Part shown: one piece after another, positions 61,518 through 64,000 of the stretch
How positions within the stretch are numbered: the first letter of the stretch is position 1
Layout of the letters: every line of letters starts with the position of its first letter
Origin: Arthrobacter terrae
GTDB lineage: Bacteria > Actinomycetota > Actinomycetes > Actinomycetales > Micrococcaceae
DNA length: 64,000 nt
NCBI RefSeq assembly: GCF_015708085.1
Contig: NZ_JADNYM010000001.1
Span: forward strand, 1-64,000
Direction of reading: 5' to 3'
Notes under the pieces: model-generated
Told to the model about the DNA's origin: nothing
The model's database searches: none
What the model saw: the letters and a program-made list of their open reading frames with translations, nothing else
Position numbers and translations under genes: made by a program

Positions 61518-64000
61518 TCATGGTCGGCCCTTGGTCCGTGCCGTAGCCGGTGCCGTCCACGGGTCCTCCGGCCAGGGATGTTTCGGATAGCGCCCGCGCA
61601 TCTGCGACCGCACCTGCGCGTATGGACCCGACCAAAACGAAGCCAAATCATCCGTGACAGCCAACTGCCGACCTGCCGGAGAGAGCAGATGGAACAGCAC
61701 CGGCACCCTCCCATCCACCAGCTGCGGCGTCTGTGCCCAGCCAAAGCACTCCTGCAGCTTGACCGCCACAACCGGCCGGCCGCCGTCGTCCGACACGTCC
61801 GGGTAGTCGATCCGCACGCGCGAACCGCTGGGCACCGTGAGCCGTTCCGGCGTCAGTTCATCCAGCCGCGCCGCGTCCGGCCACGGCAGCAGCCGCCGCA
61901 ACGGAACGGCCAGATCGACAGTGCTCGTGGCGGCCCCGCCAGCCAGAGCCGCAAGCTCCGGCGCCAGCCACTGCTCGAGCCGGGCCAGCAGGGCCGGCCC
62001 GGAAACGTCCGGCCAGGGGGCGCCCAGTTCCCGGTACAGCAGGGCCAAGCGACGGCGCAAGGCCTCCGCTGCCGTCGACCAGCCGATCATCCCGAGCCCG
62101 TCCTTCTCCAGCGCCCGCGCCACTGCCGCACGTCCTTCCTCCGCCGAAGGGCGCACCGGCGTGGAGGAGAGCAGTATTGCCCCAAGCCGGCGTTCGCGCC
62201 GCGCTGTGACCTTGCCGTGGCCAAGCCGTGCCTGCGCCGTGTCACTAAGCAGATGCCGGGCGGCGGTCTGCGCAGCATCCGCAGTCAGCGGTGCCGCTGA
62301 CCGGATGACGGCACCGGTCCCGGCCGCGTCACGGCCCTGCGCCCGCGACACCTCGGCAACGGCCAGCCAATCATGGCCGGATAGCGGGCTGCCGGCCGGT
62401 AGTCCCGCCTGCGTGCCCGAGGACAGCAGATAGCGCTGCGGCCCCGCGCCCGGGACGCGGCGCGCCACCCGGTCCGGAAACGCCAGGGCGACGACGAACC
62501 CCACGGACTCCGCGGCGGTCACCGGTGCGGCGGTCACCGGCGTACCAACGGCCTTCGCAGCGGTCACCGGCGTAACGGGCGCGGCGGCGGCTGGCATAAC
62601 GGCTGCGGCTGGCATAACGGCGGCGGCGGCGGCTCTGGCGGCTGCGGCGGCGAACCCGGGCAGCTCTCTGCGGACGATCGCCTCCATTCGCCGGACATCC
62701 TCCGCCCATCGACGGGACGCCGGCTCCTTGCCCGACCGCAGCATGCTCAGCTGCCGCGTTAGGTCAGCATCGGCAGCCCGCTGGTCCCCGGACACCAGTG
62801 CAACCACCTCCGCAGCAGTACGTTGACCTACGACGGCGGCACCGACCAGCAGCGCGCGGGCCAGCCGCGGATCCGCAGGGATACTGGCCAGCATCTTGCC
62901 CAGATCCGAAGCGAGGCCGCCCGGTTCGACCGCTCCGAGTTCGCGCAGCACCTCAACGGCCTGATCCATTGCGCTCTGGGGCGCCGCATCCGGCAGAGCC
63001 AGGCCACGGCCCCCGGGTGCTCCCCAGCAGGCCAGGAGCAGCGCCGCACTCGTCAGGTCCGCCACCGCGATCTGCGGGGTTTGATGCGCCGGCGCGGCAG
63101 CAAATGCCTGCTGTCCGTAGCAGCGGATCACGCTCCCAGGCCCCTGCCGGGCGGCCCGTCCGGCGCGCTGTTCTGCCGACGCTTGGGAGCAGGAGACCGT
63201 CACCAGGCCGGACATGCCGCGCGTGGAGTCGCGCCGCGCTTCGCGGGAGAGCCCCGAATCGACAACCAGCCGGACGCCTGGAACGGTCAACGACGATTCG
63301 GCGAGCGCGGTAGACACGATGATCCTCGCGGGGCCGCCGGGCTCCCGCCCCGAGACCGCTCGGTCCTGAGCCGCCGGGGTTATCGAGCCGTGCAGTTCCA
63401 GCACCTCCACGCCGGCGCTGGACCGGCCGCGCAGACCGTCCCTGATCTGGGCGGCGACGTAGGACACCTCCCATGCACCCGGGAGGAACACCAGAGCGTC
63501 GGTGTCCGGGTTGCCGGCCAGCGCTTCGGTGTGCGCCGCCATGGTTACTTCCGCTACATGATCCTGGAAGGGCCGCGTTACTCCGCGTTCATCCAGCCGG
63601 GGAACCGACGCCGGCGCCCAGTGGGTCGTCAAGGGGTGGAGCACTGACGGACAGCTCACCACAGGGGCCGGCGCCCCGTCGTCGTCCGTTCCGAGCAGGG
63701 CCGCGAAGCGCGTCGTATCCAAGGTGGCCGACATGGCGACGAGGATGAGGTCATCCCGGAGCTGGCCCACCTCGGCCAGCATGCCGACCAGCAGGTCCGT
63801 CTCCAGGCCCCGCTCATGAACCTCGTCAAGAACCACCGCCCTGGTGGATTCCAGCCCGGGATCCGCAAGCAGGCGACGCAAAAGTATCCCCGGAGTGACA
63901 AACTCGATCAGGGTGGCTGGGCCGACGTGGCGTTCCCCACGTACGGTGTACCCCACGCGGTCCCCTACTACGCTGCCGTCGAGGGCCGCGAGGCGTCGGG
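61518..64000 (-). CDS. hrpB: ATP-dependent helicase HrpB, N-terminus beyond the window
   Basis: The frame is open to the right edge and contains about 827 residues of HrpB, a DEAH/DEVH helicase. Seen are the helicase motif VVLDEVHERGLETDLLVGML, SAT (MSATLD), a C-terminal helicase domain with SLTVPGVRLVVDSGLSREAR and QRAGRAARQGPG, and the HrpB_C domain. The N-terminal Walker A lies outside the window. A low-complexity Ala/Val/Thr/Pro insertion from repeat units (PVTAA, AAVMP) lies at about 62500-62640 and is not usual for the family. HrpB is non-essential in many bacteria and its role is unclear. Confidence 0.92.
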   Translation of the reverse strand, partial: RRLAALDGSVVGDRVGYTVRGERHVGPATLIEFVTPGILLRRLLADPGLESTRAVVLDEVHERGLETDLLVGMLAEVGQLRDDLILVAMSATLDTTRFAALLGTDDDGAPAPVVSCPSVLHPLTTHWAPASVPRLDERGVTRPFQDHVAEVTMAAHTEALAGNPDTDALVFLPGAWEVSYVAAQIRDGLRGRSSAGVEVLELHGSITPAAQDRAVSGREPGGPARIIVSTALAESSLTVPGVRLVVDSGLSREARRDSTRGMSGLVTVSCSQASAEQRAGRAARQGPGSVIRCYGQQAFAAAPAHQTPQIAVADLTSAALLLACWGAPGGRGLALPDAAPQSAMDQAVEVLRELGAVEPGGLASDLGKMLASIPADPRLARALLVGAAVVGQRTAAEVVALVSGDQRAADADLTRQLSMLRSGKEPASRRWAEDVRRMEAIVRRELPGFAAAAARAAAAAVMPAAAVMPAAAAPVTPVTAAKAVGTPVTAAPVTAAESVGFVVALAFPDRVARRVPGAGPQRYLLSSGTQAGLPAGSPLSGHDWLAVAEVSRAQGRDAAGTGAVIRSAAPLTADAAQTAARHLLSDTAQARLGHGKVTARRERRLGAILLSSTPVRPSAEEGRAAVARALEKDGLGMIGWSTAAEALRRRLALLYRELGAPWPDVSGPALLARLEQWLAPELAALAGGAATSTVDLAVPLRRLLPWPDAARLDELTPERLTVPSGSRVRIDYPDVSDDGGRPVVAVKLQECFGWAQTPQLVDGRVPVLFHLLSPAGRQLAVTDDLASFWSGPYAQVRSQMRGRYPKHPWPEDPWTAPATARTKGRP

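Overview
The window is high-GC DNA with gene families typical of a soil actinobacterium. A DUF222/HNH-type protein, a CmtR-like metal sensor, a PRC-barrel/DUF2382 stress protein, a SigB/SigF-type sigma factor, an FBP-domain protein and leaderless promoters together suggest Arthrobacter or another member of the Micrococcaceae. This placement is an inference from gene content. No rRNA gene, tRNA gene or CRISPR array was recognised.

Region by region. 0-9 kb: the 5' part of a DUF222-like gene, a 14-helix drug-type MFS exporter, a type II NADH dehydrogenase divergent from it, Tex with an overlapping NUDIX hydrolase, and a cmtR/P1B-ATPase metal-efflux operon. 9.4-12.2 kb is a small mobile-DNA graveyard: a multiply frameshifted adenine methyltransferase fragment, a broken secreted-protein gene, and a serine-recombinase remnant split by an ISL3-family element. 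That element has perfect 23-bp ends and an 8-bp target duplication. 12.2-21.5 kb: an ABC exporter operon with its own GbsR/MarR-like regulator and a promoter-embedded palindrome, a HhH-GPD protein, an AhpD-like protein, a TetR/MFS divergent pair with two operator-like palindromes, a nitronate monooxygenase, a degenerate CrcB and a secreted AMIN-like protein. 21.7-28.4 kb: a stress/envelope neighbourhood (PRC-barrel/DUF2382, TIGR04086-like membrane protein, DUF6480-like protein, acylphosphatase, cupredoxin lipoprotein, truncated LssY-like protein, SulP transporter). 28.6-32.1 kb: a decayed three-subunit molybdenum aldehyde-oxidase operon.

32.1-38.7 kb is a disaccharide-phosphorolysis module: aldose-1-epimerase-like protein, sugar/acid MFS, universal stress protein, GH65 phosphorylase and beta-phosphoglucomutase-like HAD. 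38.9-45.7 kb: HtrA lipoprotein protease, esterase/lipase, S4 RNA-binding protein, a frameshifted RecQ-like helicase, a stress sigma factor and YciO. 45.7-53.8 kb: two very large secreted proteins in tandem, one with a CotH-kinase domain plus lamin-tail and PKD domains, the other a metallophosphoesterase with PKD and duplicated modules, followed by a Tat-exported ferritin-like (desiccation-type) protein. 54-64 kb: uridine-kinase-like protein, small membrane ORFs, 5'-3' exonuclease, FBP-domain protein, ACS-family MFS, EamA exporter and the helicase HrpB running off the right edge.

Three themes stand out. First, decay is concentrated in 9.4-12.2 kb and 28.6-32.1 kb, with further lesions in recQ, crcB and the LssY-like gene. 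Second, short perfect tandem repeats occur repeatedly, inside and between genes. Third, the adjacent secreted CotH-kinase and metallophosphoesterase genes are the best candidate for an undescribed system, possibly extracellular phosphorylation and dephosphorylation. Several genes also look stress-related (sigma factor, universal stress protein, PRC-barrel/DUF2382, ferritin-like protein, HtrA), consistent with a desiccation- or oxidant-exposed lifestyle.
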